From: Clostridiales bacterium
Lineage (GTDB): Bacteria; Bacillota; Clostridia; Oscillospirales; Oscillospiraceae
Length of the DNA: 64,000 nt
Assembly (NCBI GenBank): GCA_022764045.1
Contig: JALERU010000028.1
Coordinates: forward strand, 1-64,000
Direction of reading: 5' to 3'
Numbering within the stretch: the stretch's first letter is position 1; each line of letters opens with the position of its first letter. The notes beneath the pieces are model-generated. The model was not told where the DNA came from. It saw only the letters and a list, made by a program, of their open reading frames with translations, and did not search any database. Below are positions 22,339 through 29,716 of the stretch, in pieces. A program made the position numbers and the translations under genes.

Positions 22339-23277
22339 ATGTCAAACCAACCATTTCGCCGTCCTGTGGTGGCCGGCGCAGGGGCCATGGGGGTCACCCT
22401 GGCCCGGCTCTTCGCCCAGCAGGGATATGAGGTGACCCTGTGGAACCGCCGGGAGAGTTCCTTGGAACGGGCTTGGGATGAAATCACCCAGGCCCTGGCC
22501 GCTTTGGAGGGCCAAGGACGGCTCTCCGAGCCCCTGGACACCATTCTGGGCCGCCTCACCTTCACCACCGAATCCACCGTCTATGAAACCGCTGATTTCG
22601 TGGTGGAAAACATCGCCGAGGACTTGGACATCAAGCACACCTTCTTCCGCACCGTCTCCGCTCTGGTGCCGGAGGACGCCCTTCTCACCACCAATACCTC
22701 CGGCCTGCGGGTCACCGACATCGCCCAGGCGGTGAAGCGGCCGGAACGGTTCTGCGGCATGCACTGGTGGAATCCCCCTGACCTCATCCCCCTGGTGGAG
22801 GTCACCAAAGGGGAGGCCAGCAGCCAGGAGACCGCCCAAAGGGTCTATGACCTGGCCCTCTCCCTGGGGAAAAAGCCCGTCATCGTGGACAAGGATATTC
22901 TTGGCATCCTCGGCAACCGTCTCCAGTACGCCGTCCTGCGGGAGGCCCTCCACATCCTGGACCTGGGCGCCGCCACCCCCGAGGCCATCGACGCGGCTAT
23001 GAAGTACGGCCCCGGTTTCCGCTACCCCATCCTGGGCCCCCTGGAGGCCGTGGATCTGGGGGGCCTGCACATCTTCCGGGCGGTGAGCGACTATCTCTTC
23101 GCCGACCTGGGCAAAGAGGAGCAGAGCCCCCTTCTGGGCCGCCTGGCCGATGAGGGACGCAAGGGCGTCACCACCGGCAGCGGCATCTATCAATATGCCC
23201 CCGGCCAGGGGGAGGAAAAACTTCGCTGGCGCAACGATCTCTTCCAAAAAGAACTGGATCTGCTCAAAGACGTATAA
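22339..23277 (+). CDS. 3-hydroxyacyl-CoA dehydrogenase family protein
   Basis: 312 residues. Although GAGAMGVTLARLFAQQGYEV is the NAD-binding loop, it starts VVAGAGAMG rather than the usual IGAGxMG. TTNTSGLRVTDIAQ, PERFCGMHWWNPPDLIPLVEV (catalytic His-Glu region) and ILGNRLQYAVLREALHIL follow, then the C-terminal helical domain. It oxidises 3-hydroxyacyl-CoA or a related 3-hydroxy acid with NAD. It begins 27 bp after the araC-type gene and probably shares its transcript. AAGGAGG precedes the ATG. Confidence 0.9.
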   Translation: MSNQPFRRPVVAGAGAMGVTLARLFAQQGYEVTLWNRRESSLERAWDEITQALAALEGQGRLSEPLDTILGRLTFTTESTVYETADFVVENIAEDLDIKHTFFRTVSALVPEDALLTTNTSGLRVTDIAQAVKRPERFCGMHWWNPPDLIPLVEVTKGEASSQETAQRVYDLALSLGKKPVIVDKDILGILGNRLQYAVLREALHILDLGAATPEAIDAAMKYGPGFRYPILGPLEAVDLGGLHIFRAVSDYLFADLGKEEQSPLLGRLADEGRKGVTTGSGIYQYAPGQGEEKLRWRNDLFQKELDLLKDV

Positions 23278-23281
23278 CCCG

Positions 23282-23319
23282 AAAAAAGGAGACCTGCCCG
23301 TGGCAGGTCTCCTTTTTTC
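23282..23319 (+). terminator. Terminator after the 3-hydroxyacyl-CoA dehydrogenase gene
   Basis: AAAAAAGGAGACCTGCC and its complement around a 3-nt loop, followed by T residues. Confidence 0.85.
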
Positions 23320-23445
23320 GTTTCTTCAGTCTGTTTTGGTCTTCCCTCTCATACTAGACACGCATAAAAAACGTTCGTTTTTGATCGCGCCGCAGGCGCG
23401 TCAGCGTCTGCATGAGACGAGATGACGCGCTCCATACGCGGCATC

Positions 23446-23470
23446 GCTGTGCCAAAGGCACAGCTTTTTT
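23446..23470. terminator. Terminator at the 3' end of thiT
   Basis: GCTGTGCC-AAA-GGCACAGC followed by TTTTTT on the plus strand. Just before it, GCGCC/GGCGC-type palindromes (23380-23402) add further structure of unknown role. Confidence 0.6.
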
Positions 23471-23473
23471 AAA

Positions 23474-24046
23474 TTAAAGCTTTTCATTTGAAAAGAGGAT
23501 CAGGTCCGCCCCGGTGAGATATTTGTGCAGGGGCTTGAACAGAATCCCAAAGATCACCAGGCACAGCACGATGTCGATGACCATGTAGAAGCCGTTATAT
23601 AGCAGGGAGTAGAACCACGGGGAGGTCATGGTCATGCCGAAAAATTCGTCGGGCATGTACATGGCCCAGACCGTGGCGCCCACCACCCAGTGAACCACAA
23701 ACCGGGCCGCACCGCCCAAAATCGTTCCCAGGAAAACCCCCTTCTCCTTCCCCTTTCCCAGGCCGGCCAGGCCCAGCACGGTGAAGGCCACCAGATAGTC
23801 CCCGAGAATCGACTGCCAGCTGATGGCGAAGCCCCCGTCAAACATCACCTGGAGCAGGCCATAGGCAAAGCCGCTGACCAGGCCCCACTTGATTCCCCAG
23901 CGGACGGCAAAGAGAAAAATGGGAAGCATCCCCAGGGTGATGGACCCGCCCCAGGGCATTTCCCAAATTTTCAGCATGCTGAGGATCTGGGCCAAGGCCA
24001 CGAAGATGGCTCCCTCGCAGAGCATTTGCAATTTTTGGTTTTTCAT
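23474..24046 (-). CDS. thiT: Energy-coupled thiamine transporter ThiT
   Basis: 190 residues, six TM helices, the substrate-binding (S) subunit of a thiamine ECF transporter. The ThiT features are WGGSITLGMLPIFLFAVRWG and GFAYGLLQVMFDGGFAISWQ, with LGDYLVAFTVLGLAGL in the membrane interior. The shared ECF ATPases and T subunit are not in the window, consistent with a group II ECF system. Expression is under the TPP riboswitch directly upstream. AAAGGAGGAACACGTACC precedes the ATG. Confidence 0.93.
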   Translation of the reverse strand: MKNQKLQMLCEGAIFVALAQILSMLKIWEMPWGGSITLGMLPIFLFAVRWGIKWGLVSGFAYGLLQVMFDGGFAISWQSILGDYLVAFTVLGLAGLGKGKEKGVFLGTILGGAARFVVHWVVGATVWAMYMPDEFFGMTMTSPWFYSLLYNGFYMVIDIVLCLVIFGILFKPLHKYLTGADLILFSNEKL

Positions 24047-24084
24047 GGTACGTGTTCCTCCTTTGAATATGAGGAAGCGCCAAC

Positions 24085-24222
24085 AAAAAAGCCTCCCAGC
24101 GCATACATGCCTGGAAGGTCCTCTGGTGGGTTTCCTACGCCGGCATTATCCGGATCAGGTTCCCGGGTCAGGGCGGCGCTACGCCCTCTCTCAGCCGGCA
24201 TGCGCCAGCTCCCCGATGGATT
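24085..24222 (-). promoter_or_regulatory. TPP (THI-element) riboswitch of thiT, with terminator
   Basis: On the minus strand the core motifs GCCGGCTGAGAGAGGG and CCTGATCCGGATAATGCCGG followed by GCGTAGGAAACCC are the conserved thiamine pyrophosphate aptamer. It is followed by a terminator stem (CTTCCAG with CTGGGAG, then GGCTTTTTTG, about 24085-24118). Bound TPP should favour the terminator and shut thiT off. Confidence 0.95.
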
Positions 24223-24230
24223 GTAGTGCT

Positions 24231-24259
24231 ATTATAACCCAGCGGCAAAGCTCTGTCAA
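24231..24259 (-). promoter_or_regulatory. Promoter of the riboswitch-thiT unit
   Basis: Perfect consensus TTGACA and TATAAT with a 17-bp spacer, just upstream of the aptamer. Confidence 0.9.
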
Positions 24260-24338
24260 GGCAAATTTCACAAAGAAAAACCCGGAGAGCGTGCCCTACC
24301 CTCACATCCTCCACAATTCCGCTTGGCATACCCTTTTC

Positions 24339-24367
24339 TTGACACCCTTGTGTTCCCACGATATAAT
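24339..24367 (+). promoter_or_regulatory. Promoter of the LURP-one protein gene
   Basis: Perfect consensus TTGACA and TATAAT with a 17-bp spacer. It predicts a leader of about 160 nt in which I see no clear regulatory fold. Confidence 0.85.
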
Positions 24368-24536
24368 AAAAACAGTTCATTCATCCCCCTCGCATCTCCC
24401 AAACCAAATTGGGAACGGAAGGGATCTCTTTCTCTATCTATAAAAAACCTTTCCCCCGTCGGCGTGACGTGTTTCACCGTCCGCCCGGTCCCCGACCGTG
24501 ACCCTACATCTCACAACAGAAAGAAGGCGCTTTTCT

Positions 24537-25040
24537 ATGAAATTGACGATGAAACAAAAGGTTTTCTCCCTCAAGGAACGCTTTTTCATCTACGATGAAA
24601 ACGGCCACGATGTCTACCAGGTGGTGGGGAAAATTCTTTCCCTGGGGCATAAACTCACCATTCTGGACAGGGATGACCAGGAGGTTGGCTACATCCACCA
24701 AAAGCTGCTGAGTCTGACCCCCAAATACTTCATCCAGCTCCCCGGCCAGGAGGAGGTGGAGCTCAAAGGCCATGTTTCCCTCCTCCGGGATCACTACACC
24801 CTCAAGGCCCCCGGCGGCGACTGGGAGATCCGGGGCGACTTCCTCAGTCATGAGTACGAGATGATCCAGCGCGGCCAAGTGGTGGCCTCGGTCACCCGAA
24901 AGTTTTTCTCCTGGGGTGACACCTATCTGCTGGACATCTCCCCCGTGGCCTCTCCTCTGCTGGCTTTGAGCGTGATGCTGGCCATCGACTGTGTGATGTC
25001 CGACACCACCAGAAACGCTTCCACCCACGTCAATAATTAA
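24537..25040 (+). CDS. LURP-one-related family protein
   Basis: 167 residues. The beta-strand pattern of the LURP-one/tubby-like fold is visible: MKLTMKQKVFSLKERFFIYD, GHDVYQVVGKILSLGHKLTI, DQEVGYIHQKLLSLTPKYFI and ISPVASPLLALSVMLAIDCV at the end. The molecular function of bacterial members is poorly known; they are thought to be membrane- or lipid-associated. I chose ATG 24537 (AAGAAGG upstream) over 24498. It has a very strong promoter and appears monocistronic. Confidence 0.85.
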   Translation: MKLTMKQKVFSLKERFFIYDENGHDVYQVVGKILSLGHKLTILDRDDQEVGYIHQKLLSLTPKYFIQLPGQEEVELKGHVSLLRDHYTLKAPGGDWEIRGDFLSHEYEMIQRGQVVASVTRKFFSWGDTYLLDISPVASPLLALSVMLAIDCVMSDTTRNASTHVNN

Positions 25041-25124
25041 CCAACCCCTCAAAGGGCCCTCTGCCAGCGAAGGGGCCCTCAAAAGATCGGCAATCGTTCT
25101 ATAAAGAAATGGTTGACGCAGCAG

Positions 25125-25161
25125 AAAAAGGAGACCTGCCTGACTGGGCAGATCTCCTTTT
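25125..25161. terminator. Bidirectional terminator between the LURP-one and lipoprotein genes
   Basis: AAAAAGGAGACCTGCC pairs with GGGCAGATCTCCTTTT (one G-T mismatch) around a short loop. Confidence 0.75.
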
Positions 25162-25225
25162 CTTTCTGTTTATTCTCCCTGTGCCGGCCATTTTCACAGG
25201 ATTGCCAGGGGGAGCCAGCGGTTTC

Positions 25226-25759
25226 TTATTCGACCGGAACCTCTGCCAGGAGCTCGTCGAGGATCTCTCTTTCGGTCCCTGGGGATAAGACGCCCTCCTG
25301 GAACCAGATGTCGTAAAAGGTATCCCCAGAGGCGGTCAGGTAATGGTCTTCACTGCCTTGGTCGGTGACGAAGCTCACCTCCAGGTCGGCCACGAGGCTG
25401 GCGGAAGCCGAGTAGTCCGGCGCTTCCGCATTCTCTCCCAGCCGCTGATCCCAAAGGGCCGCCAGGACCTGCTCCAGGGGTTCCCGGGCCGCCGCCTCTG
25501 CCGTGGGTTCCATGCAGGCGGCAAAGTCCATCTCCTCCGCGCCGGGATAGGGGAGCCAAGCCGCTCCGCCCACAGCAGCGCCCTCCTGGAGGATGGTGCA
25601 GCCTCCCCCGTCGTCCTTTTGGATGTCATAGGGCTTGCTGCTCTGCGCCGGCGCCTCAGGCTGTTCGGCGGGTGTTTCGCCCTGTCCGCAGCCACACAGA
25701 GCGGCTAACAGAAAGAGGCTGACCAAAGCGGCAATCAACCAGGTCTTTCTATCCTTCAT
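25226..25759 (-). CDS. Small lipoprotein of unknown function (paralogue 1)
   Basis: 177 residues. A signal with the lipobox LFLLAALCGCGQGETP is followed by a charged/proline linker and a soluble domain of about 130 residues (PYDIQKDDGGGCTILQEGA, PYPGAEEMDFAACMEPTAEA, DQGSEDHYLTASGDTFYDIW). I do not recognise a family. A clear paralogue lies at 31579-32148. Both have the invariant DQRLGE.AEAPDYSAS stretch, so that region is probably functionally constrained. It is divergent from bioY. Confidence 0.75.
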   Translation of the reverse strand: MKDRKTWLIAALVSLFLLAALCGCGQGETPAEQPEAPAQSSKPYDIQKDDGGGCTILQEGAAVGGAAWLPYPGAEEMDFAACMEPTAEAAAREPLEQVLAALWDQRLGENAEAPDYSASASLVADLEVSFVTDQGSEDHYLTASGDTFYDIWFQEGVLSPGTEREILDELLAEVPVE

Positions 25760-25984
25760 AAGGTTCCTCCTTTTCCGGTCCTCTCGTGTCTAATTCGATC
25801 TTTCTGCTGATTTTTCAGCATGAAACATCCCTAATTCATTCAACTTACACGCAAAGATCGTATTGGCACCAGGATTCATACCAATGATAGACGTTTTTAA
25901 GTCCAGTAATTTAGTAAATTTTATCATGAATCAATTATATTGTCAATCATCCCTCCAGATCGTAAACCATATTTCATTTTTTAG

Positions 25985-26012
25985 TTGACAATCGAAAGTA
26001 ATCGAGTATAAT
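25985..26012 (+). promoter_or_regulatory. Promoter of the bioYBDA operon
   Basis: TTGACA and TATAAT with a 16-bp spacer containing a repeated ATCGA 11 bp apart. A second TTGACAAT-like site in inverted orientation (ATTGTCAA, about 25938-25945) lies upstream. These repeats may be repressor sites (BirA would be expected), but they do not match the usual BirA palindrome, so this is open. Confidence 0.65.
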
Positions 26013-26046
26013 AGGCCTAAACCACAGAACACCGGAGGGCTTCCCC

Positions 26047-26610
26047 ATGACCACCACCAACCGTAAAACCAGAGACTTGATTCAGTGCAGCCTCTTCACA
26101 GCCCTCATTGCCGTGGGGGCCTTTCTTCGGATTCCTATCCCTGTGCTGCCTTTTACCCTGCAATTTCTCTTTACCACTCTGGCCGGCCTTCTGTTGGGGC
26201 CCCGGCAGGGGACCATTTCCGTGGCCGCCTATCTGCTGCTGGGGCTGGCAGGGCTGCCCATCTTCACCGAGGGGGGCGGCTTTTGGTACGTCCTCAAGCC
26301 CAGCTTCGGTTATCTCATCGGTTTCTGCGTGGGCACCTACCTGACGGGCCGGCTGGCGGAGGGCTTTCGGGAGAAGACCATGGGCCACTATCTTATGGCC
26401 AATTTTGCCGGGCTGGCGGCAGTCTATGTCATCGGCATGGTCTACTATTTTATTATTTGCAACTTCGTCATCAACGCCCCCATCGGCCTGTGGCCCCTGG
26501 TGCTGTACTGCTTCCTTCTGGCGGTGCCTGGGGACATTCTTTTGAGCATCCTGGCCGCTATGGTGGCCAAGCGGGTGCAGCCGGTTTTGGCCCGCCAGCA
26601 CGTTCACTAA
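26047..26610 (+). CDS. bioY: Biotin transporter BioY
   Basis: 187 residues, six TM helices. GAFLRIPIPVLPFTLQFLFT and YLLLGLAGLPIFTEGGG are the BioY hallmark segments, with GFCVGTYLTGRLAE later. BioY is the S-component for biotin uptake and works with the ECF module. First gene of a bioY-bioB-bioD-bioA operon, so the cell can both import and partly synthesise biotin. CCGGAGGGCTTCCCC precedes the ATG. Confidence 0.93.
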   Translation: MTTTNRKTRDLIQCSLFTALIAVGAFLRIPIPVLPFTLQFLFTTLAGLLLGPRQGTISVAAYLLLGLAGLPIFTEGGGFWYVLKPSFGYLIGFCVGTYLTGRLAEGFREKTMGHYLMANFAGLAAVYVIGMVYYFIICNFVINAPIGLWPLVLYCFLLAVPGDILLSILAAMVAKRVQPVLARQHVH

Positions 26611-26645
26611 AGTTCCATCCTCAGTACGTTCAGGAGGTTTTCCAT

Positions 26646-27635
26646 ATGAATGTATCCACACTGGCCCAGGAAATCATCAGGGGCCGCCGCCTGACCCGCC
26701 GGGATCACCTGTCCTGCTTCCTCACCTGCGACCTGGAGACCCTCTGTCAGGGCGCCGACCAGATCCGCCGGGCCTTAGTGGGGGACAAGGTAGACCTGTG
26801 CTCCATCCTCAACGGCCGCAGCGGCCGCTGTCCCGAGGACTGCAAATACTGCGCTCAGTCGGCCCACTACGCCACCAACTGCGCGGTCTACGATTTTCTC
26901 CCCCAGGAGGAGATTCTGGCCCTCTGCAAACTCCATGAACAGGAGGGGGTCCACCGGTTCTCCATCGTCACCTCGGGCCGTTCCCTCACCGGGGAGGAAT
27001 TTGAGCAAGCCGTCCACGCCTTTGAGACCATGGCCCGGGTATGTCACATCAGCCTGTGCGCCTCCATGGGGTTTTTAGACGCCCAACAGCTCCACCGCCT
27101 CCACCAGGCCGGTGTGACCAGCTACCACCACAACCTGGAAACCTCCCGGCGAAACTTTCCCAACATCTGCACCACCCACACCTACGACAGGAAGGTGGAC
27201 ATGCTGAAAAAAGTGAAGGCCGAAGGTCTGCGGGCCTGCTCCGGGGGAATCATTGGCATGGGAGAGACCTGGGAGGACCGGCTGGACATGGCCCTGAGCC
27301 TGGCCGAGCTGGACGTCGACTCCATTCCCATCAACACCCTCATGCCCATTCCCGGCACCCCCTTAGAACATCTCCCCCCTTTGACAGAGCCGGAGATTTT
27401 GCGCACCATTGCTTTCTTTCGGTACCTCAATCCCCAGGCTGACATCCGTCTGGCCGCCGGCCGGGCCCTGCTGACCCGGGATGGGGAGCTGGCCTTCCAA
27501 TCCGGCGCCTCCGCCACCATCACCGGGGACATGCTCACCACCGTGGCCTGCGCCACTATCCGCAGCGACCGGGCCATGCTGACGAACCTGGGCCGGGATG
27601 TAACCCCGCCCCACAAGAAGGAGGAAACCCCATGA
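26646..27635 (+). CDS. bioB: Biotin synthase
   Basis: 329 residues, a radical-SAM TIM barrel. GRSGRCPEDCKYCAQSAHY is the CxxxCxxC cluster loop, ISLCASMGFLDAQQL, YHHNLETS and CSGGIIGMGETWEDRLDMA are further BioB motifs. It inserts sulfur into dethiobiotin. The start at 26646 follows AGGAGGTTTTCCAT; the track ORF extends far upstream only because the frame is open across bioY. Its stop overlaps the start of bioD by 4 bp. Confidence 0.95.
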   Translation: MNVSTLAQEIIRGRRLTRRDHLSCFLTCDLETLCQGADQIRRALVGDKVDLCSILNGRSGRCPEDCKYCAQSAHYATNCAVYDFLPQEEILALCKLHEQEGVHRFSIVTSGRSLTGEEFEQAVHAFETMARVCHISLCASMGFLDAQQLHRLHQAGVTSYHHNLETSRRNFPNICTTHTYDRKVDMLKKVKAEGLRACSGGIIGMGETWEDRLDMALSLAELDVDSIPINTLMPIPGTPLEHLPPLTEPEILRTIAFFRYLNPQADIRLAAGRALLTRDGELAFQSGASATITGDMLTTVACATIRSDRAMLTNLGRDVTPPHKKEETP

Positions 27636-28330
27636 GCAAATCTCTGTTTATCACTGGCACCGGCACCGAGGTGGGCAAGACCTATGTGACCGGCCTCATC
27701 CTCAAAAAACTGCGGGAGGGCGGCGCCCACCCCGCCTATTACAAAGCCGCCATGAGCGGCAACCGCCGCCGGCCAGACGGCACCCTGATCCCCGGAGATG
27801 CCCTTCAGGTGCAGCAGATGGCCGGCCTCTCCCAGCCCCTGGAGGCCATGTGCCCCTATGTCTATGAACACGCCTACTCCCCCCACCTGGCCGCCCGGCT
27901 GGAGGGGAACCCCGTGGAGCTGGACACCGTGATTGCGGGCTTCCAAGCCCTCTCCCCCGCCCACGATTTCATCACCGTGGAGGGCAGCGGCGGCATCCTG
28001 TGTCCCATCCGCATGGACGGGACCCGGCTCTGGCTGGAGGATATCATCCGGGCTCTGGGACTGTCCGCTGTTCTGGTGGCCGACGCGGGCCTGGGCGCCA
28101 TCAACAGCGTGGCGCTGACCGCGGAATACATGCGAGCCCACAACTTGCCCCTGAAGGGTGTGATATTCAACCACTGCCACCCCGGCCATGAGATGGAAGA
28201 GGATAACATTGCCATGTGTGAGCGCGTAACAGGGCTTCCCACCCTGGCTAAAATCCAGACGGGAGACACCGAGCTGCCCATGGACCTGGACGCGCTGACC
28301 GCCCTGTATGACGAGGTGAAAGAACCATGA
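27632..28330 (+). CDS. bioD: ATP-dependent dethiobiotin synthetase
   Basis: 232 residues. FITGTGTEVGKTYVTGLILK is the P-loop; YKAAMSGN is the substrate segment (KPxxTG in many BioDs; AAMSGN in clostridial ones); VEGSGGILCPI and VADAGLGAINSVALT follow. It closes the ureido ring of 7,8-diaminopelargonate using CO2 and ATP. Start and stop overlap its neighbours by 4 bp (ATGA), so translation is coupled through bioB-bioD-bioA. Confidence 0.93.
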   Translation: MSKSLFITGTGTEVGKTYVTGLILKKLREGGAHPAYYKAAMSGNRRRPDGTLIPGDALQVQQMAGLSQPLEAMCPYVYEHAYSPHLAARLEGNPVELDTVIAGFQALSPAHDFITVEGSGGILCPIRMDGTRLWLEDIIRALGLSAVLVADAGLGAINSVALTAEYMRAHNLPLKGVIFNHCHPGHEMEEDNIAMCERVTGLPTLAKIQTGDTELPMDLDALTALYDEVKEP

Positions 28331-29517
28331 TCTGGTATCCCTATGAGCAAATGAAAACCATGCACACTCCCTATAAAATCCTGGACGCCCAGGGGGTCTA
28401 TCTCCGCACCGAGGACCAAACCCTCATCGACTCCATCTCCTCCTGGTGGTGCGTGATCCACGGCTATAAGCACCCGGAGCTCACCGCCGCCATCCAAGCC
28501 CAGGCCGGCCGCTTCTGCCATGTGATGCTGGGGGGCCTGACCCACCAGCCGGTGGAGGATCTGGCCGCCAGGCTCCAAGCTTTTCTCCCCGGGGACCTGG
28601 ACCACTGCTTCTTCTCCGACTCCGGCAGCGTGGGAGTGGAGGTGGCCCTGAAAATGGCCCTGCAATACAACACCAACCAGGGCCGCAAGCGCCCCCTGGT
28701 GTTGGCCCTGGAACACGCCTACCACGGGGACACCTTCCGGGCTATGGAGGTGGGAGACGACGAGGACTACCACTTTGCCTTCGACCAGAAGCAAGGGGTG
28801 ATCCACATCCCCACGGAAATCCCCGCCCTGGAGGCGGCCTTCCAGGCCTACCACGACCAGCTCAATTCCTTCCTGGTGGAGCCCCTGCTCCAGGGTGCCG
28901 GCGGCATGCGGATGTATGACCTCCCCTTCCTGGAACGGGCCCGCCAGCTATGCGACCGGTATGACGTGCTGTTAATTTTTGATGAGGTAGCCACCGGCTT
29001 CGGCCGCACCGGCCACCGCTTCGTGGCCGACCGGGTGCTGCCGGATATCCTGGTGCTGGGCAAGGCTCTCACCGGCGGCTACATCGGCCACGCCGCCACT
29101 GTGGCAAACCATAAGGTCTTCCAGGCATTCTACAGCGACGACCCCCGCCGCGCCCTCATGCACGGCCCCACCTTCATGGGCAACGCCCTGGCCTGCGCCG
29201 CCGCCTGCAAGGGCATCGAAATTTTTGAGCGGGAGAACTACATGGCCAAAATCCAGCGCATTGAGGCCATCTCCCGCCGGGAAATGGCGGCCTTCACCGA
29301 CCCCCGGATCAAAGAGGTCCGCATCATGGGCGGCTGCACCTGCGTGGAGGTCTACGACCCCAAAACCCTGGAGGGCTTCCAACAGTTTGCCTACCAGCGG
29401 GGCGTGTTCAGCCGGCCCTTCCTGTCCTACCTCTACTCCATGGTACCCTATGTGATCCAGGAAGAGGAGCTGGTCCAGATCTTTGACACCATGAAGGCCT
29501 GGTTCCGCCGGGGTTGA
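28327..29517 (+). CDS. bioA: Adenosylmethionine-8-amino-7-oxononanoate aminotransferase
   Basis: 396 residues, a class III PLP aminotransferase, somewhat shorter than E. coli BioA. SISSWWCVIHGYKHPELTAA, SGSVGVEVALKMALQY, LIFDEVATGFGRTGH and the PLP lysine in LGKALTGGYIGHAATV are present; HGPTFMGNALACAAA closes the active site. It makes 7,8-diaminopelargonate from the 7-keto form. It is the last gene of the operon. No bioF, bioH, bioC or bioW occurs in the window, so the upstream half of the pathway must be elsewhere or absent. Confidence 0.93.
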   Translation: MIWYPYEQMKTMHTPYKILDAQGVYLRTEDQTLIDSISSWWCVIHGYKHPELTAAIQAQAGRFCHVMLGGLTHQPVEDLAARLQAFLPGDLDHCFFSDSGSVGVEVALKMALQYNTNQGRKRPLVLALEHAYHGDTFRAMEVGDDEDYHFAFDQKQGVIHIPTEIPALEAAFQAYHDQLNSFLVEPLLQGAGGMRMYDLPFLERARQLCDRYDVLLIFDEVATGFGRTGHRFVADRVLPDILVLGKALTGGYIGHAATVANHKVFQAFYSDDPRRALMHGPTFMGNALACAAACKGIEIFERENYMAKIQRIEAISRREMAAFTDPRIKEVRIMGGCTCVEVYDPKTLEGFQQFAYQRGVFSRPFLSYLYSMVPYVIQEEELVQIFDTMKAWFRRG

Positions 29518-29530
29518 TCTCAAGCCCAAA

Positions 29531-29563
29531 CACCCCGGTCTGTTCTCTGGACAAACCGGGGTG
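29531..29563 (+). terminator. Hairpin after bioA
   Basis: CACCCCGGT and ACCGGGGTG around a 15-nt loop, 13 bp after the bioA stop. Confidence 0.55.
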
Positions 29564-29615
29564 GGACAATATCATAAGCATGGTCTTTTTCAGGAAAACC
29601 CGGCCAACCTTTGCC

Positions 29616-29641
29616 GCCGTCCCATTTGGGACGGCTTTTTT
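29616..29641 (+). terminator. Intrinsic terminator after the bio operon
   Basis: GCCGTCCCATTTGGGACGGC followed by TTTTTT. Confidence 0.85.
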
Positions 29642-29652
29642 CTCTCAGAAAA

Positions 29653-29689
29653 CCGCCCCCGGGCCGACCAAAGGCCAGCCCGGGGGCGG
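29653..29689 (-). terminator. Terminator of trpB2
   Basis: CCGCCCCCGGGC and its complement; on the minus strand it is followed by GGTTTTCTG. Confidence 0.7.
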
Positions 29690-29716
29690 GAGAGAGGGTT
29701 TCTATGGTTGGGGTAT

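Noticed and set aside
23320-23473. Shared sequence between the thiT 3' gap and the plsX-trmFO gap
   Set aside because: Only a GTCTCATGCA decamer and loose GC palindromes agree; too short to call a repeat family.
26085-26645. N-terminal extension of the bioB ORF across bioY
   Set aside because: The frame is merely open through bioY; a strong ribosome binding site marks bioB at 26646.
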